From Tritrichomonas foetus (lineage: Eukaryota > Parabasalia > Tritrichomonadida > Tritrichomonadidae): a stretch of 64,000 bases of DNA. Under the pieces are notes generated by a model. It was not told the DNA's origin, did no database searches, and saw only the letters and a program-made list of their open reading frames with translations. The position numbers and the translations under genes are program-made. Where the stretch lies: positions 1 through 64,000 of the forward strand of contig MLAK01000552.1 of NCBI GenBank assembly GCA_001839685.1, given 5' to 3'. Position 1 is the first letter of the stretch; the number at the start of each line of letters is the position of its first letter. Shown here in pieces: positions 42,238 to 53,258 of this stretch.

Positions 42238-42497
42238 AAAAAATACAATTGCAATAATTATTGAAAAACATATTTATTCATTTTTATATACACATATTTT
42301 ATCTTTTATTGATTCTACACTCAAACTTAAGATAACCACAGAAAGTATTTAGCTGTCTCAGTCATTCGAAAATTCATATGCTATAGCCACATCTATGCAA
42401 TCTAACTATATTATGATTATATGCCTGAAATGTGAAATAAAATATATATCTGATAACTTGGAAAAGGCCAAATTTGGTCAATTTTACGTGAGAAAAT

Positions 42498-43676
42498 ATG
42501 TCTCAAAGCCGATGGTTTTCGCGGCCACCGCATATTTCTAATATGCGTATTAACCCCGGATTAAGACATTCATCAAGAATTTGGACGAAACCCAAAGCTG
42601 CTAAGCGACCATCCGATTTTTATATTGACGCGCAATTAAAATTCGTACGAAATTTTTCTCAAGCTCATCCCCAATTATTGATGTTCCTTAACGACTCCAA
42701 AAACGTTTTTTCGAGACAATTACCAAACATGGGAAGTGAATATGTTTCCAGACTTGTTTTCGATTTCAACGCAGTCACGGTCATGATTATGCACCAAGGA
42801 ATTGTAAACGCTGCAATTTGTTCTCGAGTTTTTTACAAGGAAGTATTTATCGAAATTGTATTTTGCGCAGTCGAATCTTCACTCCAAAGTCGCGGCTATG
42901 GACGGTTAGCAATGAACTACCTCAAACGAGTTATTCAAATCGAAGAACTTTACGATATTCTCACATGCGCAGATAATGAAGCCGTTACATATTTTAAGAA
43001 ACAAGGTTTCAACGATAAGGCCATCAACATGGACCCGAAAAGATGGGTTGGAAGAATCAAAGATTATGAAGGTGTTACTTTAGTGCATTGCAAAATTTAT
43101 CCAGATATTGATTATATGAACTTTTCTAAAACTATTGATGACCAAATTAAAAGGGTTGAAAAGAAAATTGGTGTGCGAAATCATAAACCATTTTTCTCAC
43201 CAAATGATAAATACTCACCTTATCCACAAATGCCTTCATACATGAATAAAAGCCTGATTGAGGTTATTAAAGCGACAGATTGTGCAGAACGTAGAGATGA
43301 AGAACAGAGACTAATTGAAAGGTACGACAGAGACATGAATTCATTAAAACATAAACTTTTGTATATTTTAGAAGAATTAAAAAATGATGAAAAGTTCGGT
43401 CCGATTTTTGAAAAGCCAGTCACAGAAGAAATCGCTCCAAGTTACTTCGAAACTATACAGAGACCAATGGACTTTCAAACTATTGAGAGAAGATTGAAAA
43501 GATATAAAGATTATTATAAAAGACCAGAAATATTTGCTGCAGACATTCATTTAATGTGTGACAACTGTAAAATATTCAATAGTGCTGAAACACATTTCTA
43601 TAAAACAGCCACCCAATGTATGCAGAAGTTCAAGCATTTATATAATGCGACTTTCCCTGAACTCCAAAACCAATAG
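42498..43676 (+). CDS. GCN5-type histone acetyltransferase with bromodomain
   Basis: 392 aa. The GNAT domain covers about 60-205, with VSRLVFDFN, FIEIVFCAVES (catalytic Glu probably E119), the acetyl-CoA loop QSRGYG, a TCADNEAVTYFKKQGF segment and IKDYEGVTLVHC. All are hallmarks of GCN5/PCAF rather than of other GNATs. The bromodomain is at about 285-385, with PMDFQTIERRL and the acetyl-lysine-binding N361 (CKIFN). It is predicted to acetylate histone H3 as part of a SAGA-like complex (family inference). No PCAF N-terminal domain is present; only about 55 basic residues precede the catalytic domain. The start ATG at 42498 is clear. Confidence 0.95.
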   Translation: MSQSRWFSRPPHISNMRINPGLRHSSRIWTKPKAAKRPSDFYIDAQLKFVRNFSQAHPQLLMFLNDSKNVFSRQLPNMGSEYVSRLVFDFNAVTVMIMHQGIVNAAICSRVFYKEVFIEIVFCAVESSLQSRGYGRLAMNYLKRVIQIEELYDILTCADNEAVTYFKKQGFNDKAINMDPKRWVGRIKDYEGVTLVHCKIYPDIDYMNFSKTIDDQIKRVEKKIGVRNHKPFFSPNDKYSPYPQMPSYMNKSLIEVIKATDCAERRDEEQRLIERYDRDMNSLKHKLLYILEELKNDEKFGPIFEKPVTEEIAPSYFETIQRPMDFQTIERRLKRYKDYYKRPEIFAADIHLMCDNCKIFNSAETHFYKTATQCMQKFKHLYNATFPELQNQ

Positions 43677-44171
43677 CTCAATCTGCTGTGTTTATAGATA
43701 GCCAATATTTCATTATTATATATTTAAGTTTGAATTTTGATGGGTTTGAATTGAAATGATGATTACATGATAATTATGATTATTTAATTTGGATTTTTAT
43801 CCTTTTACGAGTTTTTGAATTGAAATTTGGCTTGACTAGTTTTGATGTTGTGGTGAATATTCTGTTGTTTGAAAATTTCATTAATTAATTCTTGGCAGAT
43901 TATAATAAATGTGATTTACTTTATAGATACTTTTTTTTTCGTAATTTTACGAATTTTTTTTTCTTTACTGTGAATTCTGAAAAATATTTTCATCGATAAT
44001 TCATTTATCTCGATACGAAGTTGCGAAATCAATAAAAGATTATAAAATGCATAAACAGGAAAGAATAGTCTTTACACTCTTTTGTTTTACGTGAAGCAAT
44101 TCACTAAGCATTCTCATTGATAAGCGGTTATCTTTGAAAAGTCCAGAAATTCTGGTTTCAGCTTTAAATCA
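43677..44171. other. Spacer
   Basis: No gene seen. AT-rich sequence with T-runs near 43930-43960. Confidence 0.5.
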
Positions 44172-47100
44172 ATGAGTCACAACATAGAATTTCCTCAGAA
44201 CGACGACTTTATTTTCGAAGGGGACGATATCAGCGACAACGTACGAAACTTGAGCAACGTTTTATCCCAATTAAATTCGATTCCAATGGACGAATTTCCA
44301 CCGAAAACCGACGATTTCCTCAACAACCAACTTCCATCGATCTGGCGAACCATTCAATCTTCGTCACATCCATCTCGATCGCTCATTAAAGAAATTACGT
44401 TTTTCGAAGAGCAATATTGTAAACTATGCGTTCATACAAATTTAATTCCTTCAATGCTCATCGCAATTACAACTACGTTCGACAGTTCGTTACAGAAAGG
44501 AACTTTCTACCAGTGCGAAACAATTTCAGACCAAGAAAGAGATTCAATTTTCGATAAATTGGAAAATCACGATAAAATCCTTCGCCCTGACAGGCCAAAT
44601 TCCAATCACATCACTAAAGAATTAATCTTAAATGTAGTCAAATCATGCATTTTCAAACGTGCAAAAGAATTATATGAAGAAAATATTTTAAACGCAGAAC
44701 AAGTTTCAGCACTTGTGCGTTTGTTCACTTGTATTGAATCAAGTATTGACCCGAAATTAGTATCAGCCATTTTACCAATTCTCATGAATGCTTCTATTCG
44801 TTTAATTGATCCCAAAAATACAGATTTAAATCACATCTGTCAATTCCTTTCAAAATTTGTAGTTATGATGCCAAATTTAGTGGATAGCATCTTAAATGTT
44901 TTTTGTGACTTATCAAGTGAAAAATCACCAGTTACTACTCGTTATATGGCAATTTCTGATATCATTACAATTGTGAGTTCAGTTGGAATTGGAAATTCTG
45001 AAAATCAAGTTAAAAATGCAATGGTAAATGCTTTGAATACTTCTTCACAATCGAATATTTTAACCCGAGTTTATCAATTTTTACCAAAATTAGCTTCAAT
45101 TACTCAATTTTCTGATGATGATCTTCACAGCTTATTAAATAAAACTCGTTCAAATGATGAAAAATTAATTTCAGCTTTAGTTGAAGTAATTAATTCAATT
45201 AATCGAAGTGTTGATTCGTTTGCTGAGGAATTACTCGCACATGACATTTTATCTCCAGCTTTATATTGCTCTGTGATTGGGAAAACAGAAAGTGAAACAA
45301 CAACCAAACGATTATTTGATCAACTATTGGATTCGACTGATCGATTAATGAAAAAAACATCGATTCAACATGTTGAATTAAACGATAGACTGACAAGTTT
45401 AATGAATGAAGAAGGTGTTGATTTAATGAAACTTTTGAAATTTTTGTTTTTATGTGCCCCAAACGTTGACACTTTGAAAGATTCAATTGTAAAAGTTCTA
45501 AATCTTCCTGTTCTTCCACCTGAATTGATTCCAATGCTTCAAGGTTTTACAAGAAAATTGAATGACTTTGATTCATCCACAACAATAATGGCTTTATTTA
45601 ATGTCGTTTTAGGAAAACTTCAAACAACAACTTCTTATAATCAATTCACCAGTTCATTAGTTACTGTTGTAACACAATGGATTAATGTATCAAATAATAT
45701 TGAAACTACTGTAATTTTAAAGAAATTATCTGAACTTAATTTCACTTCGATTGATGACAGTGTTCCTTGTTTAGTGAATGAATTAATTGCTAAATGTAAT
45801 GACGAAAAAGTGAAGCAAGATTTTCTATTTAAAGTCCTAAATGACTCAGTACCACCAAAACATTCAATATGGTTAATTGAATCACTTTTTACTTTAATTC
45901 ATGAAGATAATAATTTGGTACTAACATGTTTTAATACCATAATGGAGCACATACAAGGTGATAAATATACAAATGGTGTTTCTCTTCTTTATAGCGCTGT
46001 GATGTATGAAGCAGATTTCTATCAATTAGGTGAACATAATTGCTTTAATCAAAACGTTGTTTTACATTTACAAGATGATAATGCAACTGATATCGTAATA
46101 TCTCTTCATCCATTTCATAGCACAAGACGTATTTTTGCAGAAGTGGCACATGCTTTGAATATTAGTGTGACACAATTCCAACTGATTATTACTGAAGAAC
46201 AACAGGAAAAGTATCTAACATATAATGCACCATTAAACGTTGTTCAAATTGGTATAATCGAAGAAGAAGATTTAGTTTATCATGAAGTTCCAATGGAATT
46301 GATCATAGCTAGTAATAATGAAGACCATCAACCTAATCCACCAACATATGAAACTCCATTTATGGATTGTTTGGCTTCAAAGACATCAATTTTATTCGAT
46401 TTATTGAAAGATGACTTTGAGAGTGAATTGTTATTCTTAATTATTTTATTATTTCCAAAATTAAGTCTCGTTCCCAATAATCCACTTCAAGAAGTAGCTG
46501 TTGGCAAATGTAGTGATCCAATGCTCTTTAAAGATTCAATTCGAGTTTTTCCTTATGCAGTTTCTTGTTCACCAATTCCGGAACGAGCACAAGAATTTCT
46601 TTTTGAACTCGTTTCCCATAATTATGATACAGTGAGCGTTGCATTTGCTTGCAAGGCTTTGTTTGGCATAGAAAATACTTTTGTTTTCGATAAAACTAAC
46701 CTTAAAAAATGTTTAATTGATTGTTCAAATCACCAATTTCGTAGTATTACTTCAAAAATGGTCTCAACTGAAACAAACAAAGATGATATGATTGAATTAT
46801 TAATGACAACATTGACTAAAGAAAATCGGAAAAAGTCAAAACAGTTTTACGATTGTATAAAGAAATTTAATTTACCTCCAGAAACTTTTATTCCAATTTA
46901 TCAAGCTTTAGAACAATTTGAATTTTCCTATTATTCAGATATTGATCAAACTTTTATTTCACTTTTAGATTTAATTCCAGAAAATCAAGAAATGATTGAT
47001 TTGACAATTCAACGTCTCTTTTCACCACCAACTTGTAAAAATGAAACTTTACCATTCGTTCATACAATAGAAAGTTGGCTAGCTGCTTTGAAATTCATTG

Positions 47101-49871
47101 AATCCGAATTTGCAATCTCTAGAATCAATTGTCTTGTTTCAGAATTGAAGGAAATTCCAACAGCTGCTGAATTATCATCTGATTACACTTATAAAGGACG
47201 CTGCGGAATTTATAATATGGGATCAACTTGTTACATGAATGCATTGATGCAAGTTTTAAATGGCTTTCAACATTTTTCACTCAAAATTATTTCTAAAAAT
47301 ACTAAAGATCTACCACAATTTGTTGTCGAAATGAGAAATTGTTTAGCAAAATTAAGATATATTCGTGGTGTTGATCTCCAATTAAATAAACTCGCAAATA
47401 CGATTGATGAAAACTTTAATCCATTTCTTCAACAAGACATTGAAGAATTCTTTAATTTAAGAATTGTAAACCGTCTTTCTGAAGAGCTGAAAGAAGCGGA
47501 TGATGTAACAGAAACTATGAAAATCCAAGTTACTTATAATATTAGTACAGATTCTGGTCAAATTGTTTCAACACATAAAGAAACATTATATTATTTCCTT
47601 TTACAAACCAAGAATTTATCAAGAATTGATGAATCCTTTAAATTATACTTTGAACCTGAAAATATTGAATATACAATTGAAGGTACGAAAGAAAAAGTTC
47701 CTGCTAAACGATGGATCTCGATTTCCAAATGGCCTGATTATCTTGTTGTCCAACTTCAAAGATGGGAATTCTCAATTGAAACAGGAGAAAGACACAAACT
47801 TGTTCATGAATTTGGATTTCCAGTTGACCTTAGAGACGATGACATAAAATGTCATTTTGAAGCCCAAAAATGTGATTGTGCTTATACTTTAGCTGGTGTA
47901 GTCATTCATCAAGGAAATGCTGACCAAGGCCACTATTTTGCCATTGTTTTGGGTGATGATAATGAATGGTATTTCTGTAATGATAGAAAAATAGAATATT
48001 TTGACATAAATGACTTAGCAACTTTTGCATATGGAATTTCTGATGGAAATCAATCACCAGAAGAAATATATACAGGTTATTTACTATTTTACAAAAAAGT
48101 AGGTCTTCCTAAGATAAGTGTTGAATGCCCACAAGACCTTGAAGAAGAAATTGATGCTGAAAATGCACGAAATTGGTCATCTGTCATTTTTTATTCACAT
48201 GAATTTGTTGATTATGCTAAAAGAATGATTATGGAATACAATAAAAATATAGAAATGCTTGACATTGCATTATCAGTATTATTCAAAATTGCGATCTGTG
48301 AAGAATCTTCTTTAAGACAATGGTGCTTTATTTTAACTAATCATGTTTTGACTGAAAAAAGCCAATGCTTAAGATTCTTTGAATATGTTGAAAAAGAAAT
48401 TAATACATCATTGGCGGCTTTATTTGCTATTTCTGAAAATGTAACAAATGAACTCACTACATTGTTTAGTTTCGTATTCTCCAAACTCATTGATACAACA
48501 AAACCGCTTATTTCTATTTTGAAATGTGTTGAAGGTCAATTTCCGAAAAGAATGTTTTGCACTTTCTTATTTGACACAATTGCCAACTTATGTCAACTTC
48601 TTAAAGTTGAATGGGTTCAAGAAGAAGAAGCTTTAACTCTTATGCTAACTATTTTATCTTTGCAATTAGCGAAAGAAACACAAAGACAAGTAACCAAATC
48701 GCATGTTACAGCTTTTAACAATTTACTTTCTGTGTTTACAGATGTAATTCGAATTAAAGGCTGCACAGATGCTGTGTTAAGTGTTTTTGACATTCAGCGA
48801 ATGAATAAAATCGGGCACATATATAAGAAATGTGAAAATTTCTCAAAATTATTATTGTATGTAAATTCGATTCGACAAGATATATTTTTAGATACTGAAG
48901 AAGCTTCACCAGCAACTTTAGAATTAATTAACCAATTCATTCCACAACAACAAGCTGCTGACAATACCGAAACACTAGATTTAGACCTTGATTTTATGTT
49001 TCCAAGTCTTGAACAACTTGTTTTTTGTGAAAATAAAGAAGTTCGTCGGAATTCATGTGATGTGTTGATACAAATGATTGGTAAAAAAGATGAAAATCTA
49101 ATTCTCTTTTTGAAAGAAGCAATAATAAATGAAACTCTTCAATGCCACCTTTTACCTGAAGAAAATTCAGTTACCTTGTTTGTGTGTGGCCTTTTGCCTA
49201 AAATGCATGAATTGATTCATCATGGAGATGAATCATCATGTAAAGAATTTATTGAAGTTGTTTTAAGGTTATGCTGTGTACATCCAAATTCTTTAATAAG
49301 AGAGTTTTTAATCATTTCTGAAATTTATCTTTCAATTCAAAATGAAAAACTCAAAAGAAAAATCTTCAAAATAATTCATCATTTAATTGCTTATGATCGA
49401 AGTTTGTTAAGTGATTCATCACTTGAAAAGGTTTTTGATAACATTATGTCAAGTTATGTCACTTCTAAATATACAACCCAGATTCTGGCAGCTTTTCAAG
49501 ATAAAGCAAACAATACGACACTTTCTGGGGCTTGTATAGAATATTATTTAACTTCTGAATATGATGAAAATGCCGAAATTCTTTTAAATTTATTACAAAA
49601 AGGGCTTCACCCTGCCGAAGTAAACATTCCTTCATCTGCAGATTGTTTCATGCAACTTAAATTCGCAAATGAGTTGTGGAATATATGGCCTGAAAAGAAA
49701 TCCGAACTTGCGAATTTCATGTTGAGTGCATTTAAGCATGCAAAACCATTTTCACTTTATCAAAATTCTGTGACCTTAAAACAAACAATTGAGCATCTGA
49801 AATCATATTGTCCTGATGATGTATCTAAAGTTATAGATGAAATGTCAGAAAACAAAAATCCGAAGTCATGA
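44172..49871 (+). CDS. Giant ubiquitin carboxyl-terminal hydrolase (USP/C19)
   Basis: 1,899 aa. The USP catalytic domain lies at about 1010-1315. The Cys box GIYNMGSTCYMNALMQVLNG has nucleophile C1020, the QQDIEEFFN stretch follows, and the His box ADQGHYFAIV has H1254, then FCNDRK. The zinc-ribbon cysteines usual in the finger region were not seen. Long helical regions flank the catalytic core. A ubiquitin-like segment lies near 640-710 (QNVVLHLQDDNATDIVISLH). Overall size and central position of the catalytic domain recall USP9X/USP34-type enzymes, which remove ubiquitin from trafficking and signalling proteins. The frame is open over 5.7 kb without interruption and ends in TGA. The gene stands alone on the plus strand. 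Confidence 0.93.
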   Translation: MSHNIEFPQNDDFIFEGDDISDNVRNLSNVLSQLNSIPMDEFPPKTDDFLNNQLPSIWRTIQSSSHPSRSLIKEITFFEEQYCKLCVHTNLIPSMLIAITTTFDSSLQKGTFYQCETISDQERDSIFDKLENHDKILRPDRPNSNHITKELILNVVKSCIFKRAKELYEENILNAEQVSALVRLFTCIESSIDPKLVSAILPILMNASIRLIDPKNTDLNHICQFLSKFVVMMPNLVDSILNVFCDLSSEKSPVTTRYMAISDIITIVSSVGIGNSENQVKNAMVNALNTSSQSNILTRVYQFLPKLASITQFSDDDLHSLLNKTRSNDEKLISALVEVINSINRSVDSFAEELLAHDILSPALYCSVIGKTESETTTKRLFDQLLDSTDRLMKKTSIQHVELNDRLTSLMNEEGVDLMKLLKFLFLCAPNVDTLKDSIVKVLNLPVLPPELIPMLQGFTRKLNDFDSSTTIMALFNVVLGKLQTTTSYNQFTSSLVTVVTQWINVSNNIETTVILKKLSELNFTSIDDSVPCLVNELIAKCNDEKVKQDFLFKVLNDSVPPKHSIWLIESLFTLIHEDNNLVLTCFNTIMEHIQGDKYTNGVSLLYSAVMYEADFYQLGEHNCFNQNVVLHLQDDNATDIVISLHPFHSTRRIFAEVAHALNISVTQFQLIITEEQQEKYLTYNAPLNVVQIGIIEEEDLVYHEVPMELIIASNNEDHQPNPPTYETPFMDCLASKTSILFDLLKDDFESELLFLIILLFPKLSLVPNNPLQEVAVGKCSDPMLFKDSIRVFPYAVSCSPIPERAQEFLFELVSHNYDTVSVAFACKALFGIENTFVFDKTNLKKCLIDCSNHQFRSITSKMVSTETNKDDMIELLMTTLTKENRKKSKQFYDCIKKFNLPPETFIPIYQALEQFEFSYYSDIDQTFISLLDLIPENQEMIDLTIQRLFSPPTCKNETLPFVHTIESWLAALKFIESEFAISRINCLVSELKEIPTAAELSSDYTYKGRCGIYNMGSTCYMNALMQVLNGFQHFSLKIISKNTKDLPQFVVEMRNCLAKLRYIRGVDLQLNKLANTIDENFNPFLQQDIEEFFNLRIVNRLSEELKEADDVTETMKIQVTYNISTDSGQIVSTHKETLYYFLLQTKNLSRIDESFKLYFEPENIEYTIEGTKEKVPAKRWISISKWPDYLVVQLQRWEFSIETGERHKLVHEFGFPVDLRDDDIKCHFEAQKCDCAYTLAGVVIHQGNADQGHYFAIVLGDDNEWYFCNDRKIEYFDINDLATFAYGISDGNQSPEEIYTGYLLFYKKVGLPKISVECPQDLEEEIDAENARNWSSVIFYSHEFVDYAKRMIMEYNKNIEMLDIALSVLFKIAICEESSLRQWCFILTNHVLTEKSQCLRFFEYVEKEINTSLAALFAISENVTNELTTLFSFVFSKLIDTTKPLISILKCVEGQFPKRMFCTFLFDTIANLCQLLKVEWVQEEEALTLMLTILSLQLAKETQRQVTKSHVTAFNNLLSVFTDVIRIKGCTDAVLSVFDIQRMNKIGHIYKKCENFSKLLLYVNSIRQDIFLDTEEASPATLELINQFIPQQQAADNTETLDLDLDFMFPSLEQLVFCENKEVRRNSCDVLIQMIGKKDENLILFLKEAIINETLQCHLLPEENSVTLFVCGLLPKMHELIHHGDESSCKEFIEVVLRLCCVHPNSLIREFLIISEIYLSIQNEKLKRKIFKIIHHLIAYDRSLLSDSSLEKVFDNIMSSYVTSKYTTQILAAFQDKANNTTLSGACIEYYLTSEYDENAEILLNLLQKGLHPAEVNIPSSADCFMQLKFANELWNIWPEKKSELANFMLSAFKHAKPFSLYQNSVTLKQTIEHLKSYCPDDVSKVIDEMSENKNPKS

Positions 49872-50076
49872 AAAAAATTATTTCACTCTCCAGTTATCTG
49901 CATGAAGATTCATAGTTCAATGATATACACAAATCTCTGTTATAATAATAAACTTTTATAAATATATATAAATCGTCTTTTTTTTTAAATGTAATGCTAA
50001 AATCAAAATGATTTAATACCGAAAATTTAAATAATTTATTTATTATTTATCAAACACACGAAAATAAATAGTAATT

Positions 50077-51516
50077 TTAAAGCTCATATTTTAACATTTG
50101 AATCCCCTTCTTTCTTCCAATCCATTGAGCTATCAAAATTACAGCCAATAATAAAAACACAACAATAAATAAATTCGTTCTCGCAATTTCCTTTTCTAAT
50201 TTTCCCTTTACAAGGGCCACCTTTTCCGAAACCTCATTATTCATTTGATCCAAACCATCGACAATTCTAATTGACGCTTCAGCTCTCTCAGATGCTTTAG
50301 CAGCTTCTTCTTTTACATCATTTGCAAATTTCATGACACCTTTTAATTTCACTTGTAAAGCAGAAACTCCGTTTCCAACCTCTTGGAACTCTTTAGCTGC
50401 TTCTCTGGCTGTTCCAAGGACTGTTTTCTGTGCGAGAGCAATAACAGATGATGGAGCAGGTAATTGAGAAACTACTTTCGTAAATCCATCTGCAAATTTT
50501 TGTCCAACTTCTCCGCAATTCTTTCCATCAATTATTCCGAATTTATCATTTTCACGACCAGCGTCCAAATTCAAAGACACCTTCGCCTGTGTCAGCGCGG
50601 TGATTGGATCAGATGATTTGGAAAGAACCATTCGCCAGAGGAGCTGCATTGTCTGTGAATCACATCCACCTTCTTTTAAATTGTTCTCTCTTTGAAATTT
50701 GTTCACGCGCGAAATTAAATTCAAAGAGTCGTCGCCCGGGTCAGACCCGATTTTTGACATGGCAATTCTAACAAATCTCATCATCGCGCGTAGCTGCCTC
50801 ACAGTTGCTGGTGTAATGCAACATCTGCCAATTAGATAAGACGGGAAGCATTTCAAATTGAACTTTTTGATTGATTCTTTTAAAGAGCCGAAATAAAACT
50901 CTTGATCTTCGCCTGAGGAGGAGGAGGAAGACGCGGAGCATATTTCCGGGGGCGAAAAACAGAAGAACTTAAGAAGAAGCTGCGTTTCCTTATATAATGT
51001 CGGCAGCGTTGATGAAACTGTATCTGACACATCATACAATTGATGGAATCTGCGATTCAGTTCAGCCAGCGAAGAGGGGTTCCTCAGGTGCTTACGAGAA
51101 AGCCTTGAAATGATGTCAAGGTGCGAGAAAGCCGCAAGCTGGTGAAATAAATTGCATACGTCCGGCCAGTGGCCACTTTTCACAGAAATGCTCCGATATT
51201 TGGCCGACATGATGACAAGCTGTTGCGGCGGCATAAAAATCACATCACCATTCACGGTGTGGTGAAGTTTCATTCCGTATTTTTCGAAATCTGGCGGCTC
51301 TCCTTGAAATTTGAATTGATACAACGATACAATTTTGCCTGGAGTGGGAATTGGCGCAACCCAAAACGGCATATCGGCTTCGTCAAGGCAATCGAGAAAC
51401 GCATATAATTTATAACCTTCGATTTTGAAAGGATGCTCGCTGACTGTCGCACCGCGAAGAAAAGACGCTGGATTTGTTTCTGGCTTTTCTGGAAATAAAT
51501 AATAATGATCAATCAT
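50077..51516 (-). CDS. Tail-anchored membrane protein, unknown
   Basis: 479 aa. The C-terminus holds a single hydrophobic helix (NLFIVVFLLLAVILIAQWIG, about 445-465) followed by a short basic tail (RKKGIQMLKYEL). The protein is therefore predicted to be tail-anchored, facing the cytosol. Just before the anchor is a coiled-coil region (about 370-440; SALQVKLKGVMKFANDVKEE). The rest (1-330) is a folded domain with several Cys and aromatic residues that I do not recognise; it might relate to a vesicle-tethering or SNARE-like family by topology only. The open frame begins at GTG 51543; the ATG at 51516 is preferred. Confidence 0.72.
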   Translation of the reverse strand: MIDHYYLFPEKPETNPASFLRGATVSEHPFKIEGYKLYAFLDCLDEADMPFWVAPIPTPGKIVSLYQFKFQGEPPDFEKYGMKLHHTVNGDVIFMPPQQLVIMSAKYRSISVKSGHWPDVCNLFHQLAAFSHLDIISRLSRKHLRNPSSLAELNRRFHQLYDVSDTVSSTLPTLYKETQLLLKFFCFSPPEICSASSSSSSGEDQEFYFGSLKESIKKFNLKCFPSYLIGRCCITPATVRQLRAMMRFVRIAMSKIGSDPGDDSLNLISRVNKFQRENNLKEGGCDSQTMQLLWRMVLSKSSDPITALTQAKVSLNLDAGRENDKFGIIDGKNCGEVGQKFADGFTKVVSQLPAPSSVIALAQKTVLGTAREAAKEFQEVGNGVSALQVKLKGVMKFANDVKEEAAKASERAEASIRIVDGLDQMNNEVSEKVALVKGKLEKEIARTNLFIVVFLLLAVILIAQWIGRKKGIQMLKYEL

Positions 51517-51872
51517 TGGATTAGCAAAATATCGAAATAGCACTCAAAAAGTTTAGAAATTTTGATAAACTAATGAAAAAGTGAATTTACGCTCAGATTT
51601 AAATAATAAAATAATATGAGATATCTCGCCAGGTTGTTTTGTAATTTATAAACATCTAATCTTTGTATGATAATGCAATGTTAATTAATCTAAAAATCCT
51701 TATGGCCACGACTTTCGTTGTCCAAAATGATTTTGGACATTTGCGCCAACCCGATCTTTATAATCTAAACAAAATAAGAAAAAAGAATTAAATTATAAAT
51801 ATTTCAAAAATTTACAATATTAATATTTCATTTCCATTAATGGAATCCACAATCTGTTCAATTTTTTTAAAT
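51517..51872. other. Spacer
   Basis: No gene seen between the two minus-strand genes. AT-rich sequence. Confidence 0.55.
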
Positions 51873-53258
51873 TTAGTCATCTTTCTTTTCTTCTTCACCT
51901 TCATTTTGAACGACCGGCAATTCACCAGACTTCATTGTTCCTTCCAGAAAATCATCAGAATCAAGATCAGAGTTCTCTTTATTTTCTGTACTCGTATCAG
52001 TATCATCTTTCTTTTCATCATTTTCAGATTTTTCATCATTTTTATTTTCATCATTTTTATTTTCATCATTTTTATTTTCATCATTTTTATTTTCTTCGTT
52101 TTGTTTTTCATCATTTTGCTTTTCTTCGTTTTGATTTTCATTAGTGAGAGTCAGGGCTTGATCAATCACGTTATCAAGTGGGTGAAATCCTTGTTCATTT
52201 TTCACTTCACTTTCGTTTTCGCGAGGACTGTTTGTCGTTCTAGCGCTTGTTGATCGAGGACTAGCGGACTTAGGTGAAGTGGAATTTGGACTCTTTATAT
52301 CTTTTGTTTTTGCTTCATTTTCAGGAGCTTCTTCTTCTTCGAGCTGACCTTCTTCTTCTTCCTCTTCACCTGCCTTCAGCTTTTCTTCAAGTTCTTCTGC
52401 TTCAGCATCCATTCCCAGCTGCTTGTAAATATCATAAGCAGCTTTATAGTATTGCTTTGATAGTTGTTGATTGTTTGCATATTCCGCATTTTCTCCCATT
52501 TCCACGTAAATGTTAGCAGACTCGACTGTGCCTTTTCCGACATCTTCCTCTAAAGATTTCATTGCCCGATCGTACAAATCAACAGCTTCACTATTCTTGC
52601 CACGAAGAGCTGAGACGCGAGCGATATCAATATCACGACGAAAAGTCAAATGCTTGTCTTCTAGCTCAACATCAGCAATCGGCTTAAGTGCCTCATTTGC
52701 GTGATTCAAATAACGAATTGTTTCTGCTTTCTTGTTGCTATTTCGTAATGCGAGATACGCGTCTGAAAGTTCTACTGCAATAATAACGGATTCTTCAGGT
52801 GGTATTTCGTTCGTTTTTTCGAGTTGATGGGCTTTACTCAAATGGCGGACAGCAGATTGATATCTTTCAATTTTGTTATAATAAATTCCGAGGTTTTTGT
52901 CTGATCGCAGTGTTTCAACTGATTCTTCACCATATACAAAATAGTTTAATTGCTTTTGCTGGGCCATCAGCTTAAATTTATCATGGGGATCCATATTTTC
53001 GTCTTGAAGTTGTTCTTCTATTTGGTCCAGCTTTTCTTCAGGTGTCCTCATATCAAGGGCATCTGGATTTGAACCAAAGTAACGGGTTACAAACGGTTGT
53101 TGTTCTTCTTGTTGAACGGCGCGATTTGATTTGTATTTTTGAGGAACACGAGACAAACGGAAACATGAAGAATCGAGATCTTTTTGCGAGAGCCTTTTTG
53201 TCGGGGGTTTTTGTGAAGCATCGATAACTTTTCTGGTTCTGCGAGTTGGCGTCGACAT
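51873..53258 (-). CDS. TPR-repeat protein with acidic repetitive tail
   Basis: 461 aa. After a basic N-terminus (about 1-60), an array of tetratricopeptide-like helix pairs spans about 85-290, with LGIYYNKIERYQSAVRHLSKA, SDAYLALRNSNKKAETIRYL and YVEMGENAEYANNQQLSKQY. The remainder is low complexity: a Glu-rich stretch, a Ser/Pro-rich patch (SPNSTSPKSASPRSTS), then tandem NDENK-type repeats and an Asp/Glu/Lys tail. The TPR array suggests a scaffold for protein complexes, possibly flagellar or cytoskeletal, but I do not recognise the subfamily. A TAACGAT Myb-like site (minus strand, 53272-53278) lies 13 bases upstream of the ATG. Confidence 0.8.
   Translation of the reverse strand: MSTPTRRTRKVIDASQKPPTKRLSQKDLDSSCFRLSRVPQKYKSNRAVQQEEQQPFVTRYFGSNPDALDMRTPEEKLDQIEEQLQDENMDPHDKFKLMAQQKQLNYFVYGEESVETLRSDKNLGIYYNKIERYQSAVRHLSKAHQLEKTNEIPPEESVIIAVELSDAYLALRNSNKKAETIRYLNHANEALKPIADVELEDKHLTFRRDIDIARVSALRGKNSEAVDLYDRAMKSLEEDVGKGTVESANIYVEMGENAEYANNQQLSKQYYKAAYDIYKQLGMDAEAEELEEKLKAGEEEEEEGQLEEEEAPENEAKTKDIKSPNSTSPKSASPRSTSARTTNSPRENESEVKNEQGFHPLDNVIDQALTLTNENQNEEKQNDEKQNEENKNDENKNDENKNDENKNDEKSENDEKKDDTDTSTENKENSDLDSDDFLEGTMKSGELPVVQNEGEEEKKDD
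52024..52140 (-). repeat. 15-bp tandem repeat encoding NDENK units
   Basis: Repeated TTTTCATCATTTTTA-type units on the plus strand, encoding successive NDENK/NEENQ/NDEKQ peptides on the minus strand. Copies are near-identical, which suggests recent slippage expansion. Length variation between strains is likely. Confidence 0.85.
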
